From contig JANYLA010000154.1 of assembly GCA_025361485.1 (NCBI GenBank), positions 1 through 42,210 on the forward strand: 42,210 nt of DNA, written 5' to 3'. A model generated the notes under the pieces. That model saw nothing but the letters and a program-made list of their open reading frames with translations, was not told where the DNA came from and did no database searches. Below are positions 41,743 to 42,210 of the stretch, piece after piece. Numbering within the stretch: the first letter of the stretch is position 1; each line of letters opens with the position of its first letter. This DNA is from Bacteroidales bacterium. Lineage in GTDB: Bacteria > Bacteroidota > Bacteroidia > Bacteroidales > Tenuifilaceae. Position numbers and translations under genes: made by a program.

Positions 41743-42210
41743 CTACAGAAAATCAATCCTACTCGCTAAATTAAGTTTTGCGATGTAATGCGAGATGTTC
41801 TTTGAAGTGTTTCCGCTATCATTATCCATCTGCTGAAGCTTTGACAATATGCTCTTACGATGCGAGTCAATGGTAGATTTTTCGCGAAAAATCCGTTTCG
41901 AAATTTCGTCTGTTGAACAGCCTTCGATTATCAGTTTGAGTATCTCCTTCTCCGTTTTGGTGAACCGAATAGTTGGAGATGAATGACTTTGCAATTTCTC
42001 CTTAAGTAACAACTCTCGAACATCTTTACCAAATGATTCTACACCGATGTATACGTTTTGGATTGCATCAATAAACTCATTCTTTCCAGCCGTTTTAAGC
42101 AAATACCCCGACGCACCCACCTCAATGAATTTTTTGATTAGTGAAACATCCGAAAACGAGGAGATTATAATAACCTTGGTTTCGGGAAAATCTCGTTTAA
42201 CTAAAATACA
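41743..42210 (-). CDS. NarL/LuxR-type response regulator, 5' end outside window
   Basis: The frame runs unbroken to the window edge, giving 155 visible codons. The visible receiver end has the switch region KVIIISSFSD and the conserved lysine in GASGYLLK. The phospho-accepting aspartate lies beyond the edge. A linker leads to a LuxR-type helix-turn-helix (FTKTEKEILKLIIEGCSTDEISKRIFREKSTIDSHRKSILSKLQQ). After that comes a longer C-terminal tail than usual (about 25 residues, ending SRIDFL). Such regulators act with a histidine kinase, probably encoded outside the window. A GTG at 42118-42120 is internal to the receiver domain and is not the start. Confidence 0.9.
   Translation of the reverse strand, partial: CILVKRDFPETKVIIISSFSDVSLIKKFIEVGASGYLLKTAGKNEFIDAIQNVYIGVESFGKDVRELLLKEKLQSHSSPTIRFTKTEKEILKLIIEGCSTDEISKRIFREKSTIDSHRKSILSKLQQMDNDSGNTSKNISHYIAKLNLASRIDFL

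Noticed and set aside
1-42210. tRNA, rRNA, CRISPR array, insertion sequence or phage genes
   Set aside because: No regularly spaced repeat array, no transposase or integrase motif and no tRNA-like cloverleaf was seen on either strand.

Overview
This AT-rich window looks like chromosome from a member of Bacteroidota, most likely Bacteroidales or Marinilabiliales-like; I cannot name a species. The grounds are a PstS-like/TPR/ExbB/ExbD/ExbD/TonB gene order, many secreted lipoproteins with short signal peptides, promoters of the TTTG...TAnnTTTG type used by the Bacteroidota sigma factor, and mostly weak Shine-Dalgarno sequences. I see no rRNA, tRNA, CRISPR array, transposase or phage gene.

Layout. 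(1) Positions 1-2258, minus strand: a small lipoprotein downstream of a secreted HExxH metalloprotease lipoprotein whose reading frame is broken by a single-base frameshift near 1819-1821. (2) 2556-6749, plus strand: two small exported proteins and a long AsmA-like protein, closed by a strong terminator. (3) 6851-22673, plus strand: a large export locus under a good promoter. It encodes an ABC ATPase, an ABC permease fused to a peptidase-like and golvesin-like periplasmic part, a TolC-type outer-membrane protein, a periplasmic adaptor, an RND pump, a second RND pump fused to an ABC ATPase, and a small ABC permease. (4) 22705-24578, minus strand: a half-length DUF1456 protein and two secreted proteins. 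(5) 24579-25201: non-coding. (6) 25202-31873, plus strand: the TonB energising operon with a substrate-binding-like lipoprotein and a TPR protein, then hflX to 33173. (7) 33178-40929, minus strand: a four-gene cluster of exported proteins: propeller plus MORN, propeller plus TPR plus CHAT peptidase, a small membrane protein, and an LPP20/DUF4384 protein. (8) 41088-42210, minus strand: a small zinc-ribbon protein and the C-terminal part of a NarL/LuxR-type response regulator cut by the window edge.

How the parts work together. The export locus mixes complete RND tripartite machinery (one adaptor, one outer-membrane channel, two inner-membrane pumps) with two ATPase domains and two ABC-2 permeases. 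The second pump carries an ABC ATPase whose first beta-strand is separated from its Walker A half by about 180 residues with four predicted membrane helices. This RND-ABC chimera is the best candidate here for an undescribed system. The second candidate is the CHAT/MORN/DUF4384 cluster, in which two paralogous propeller proteins carry different C-terminal modules next to a CHAT protease with an intact His/Cys pair. All functional assignments come from reading translated sequence and motifs; no database search was possible.
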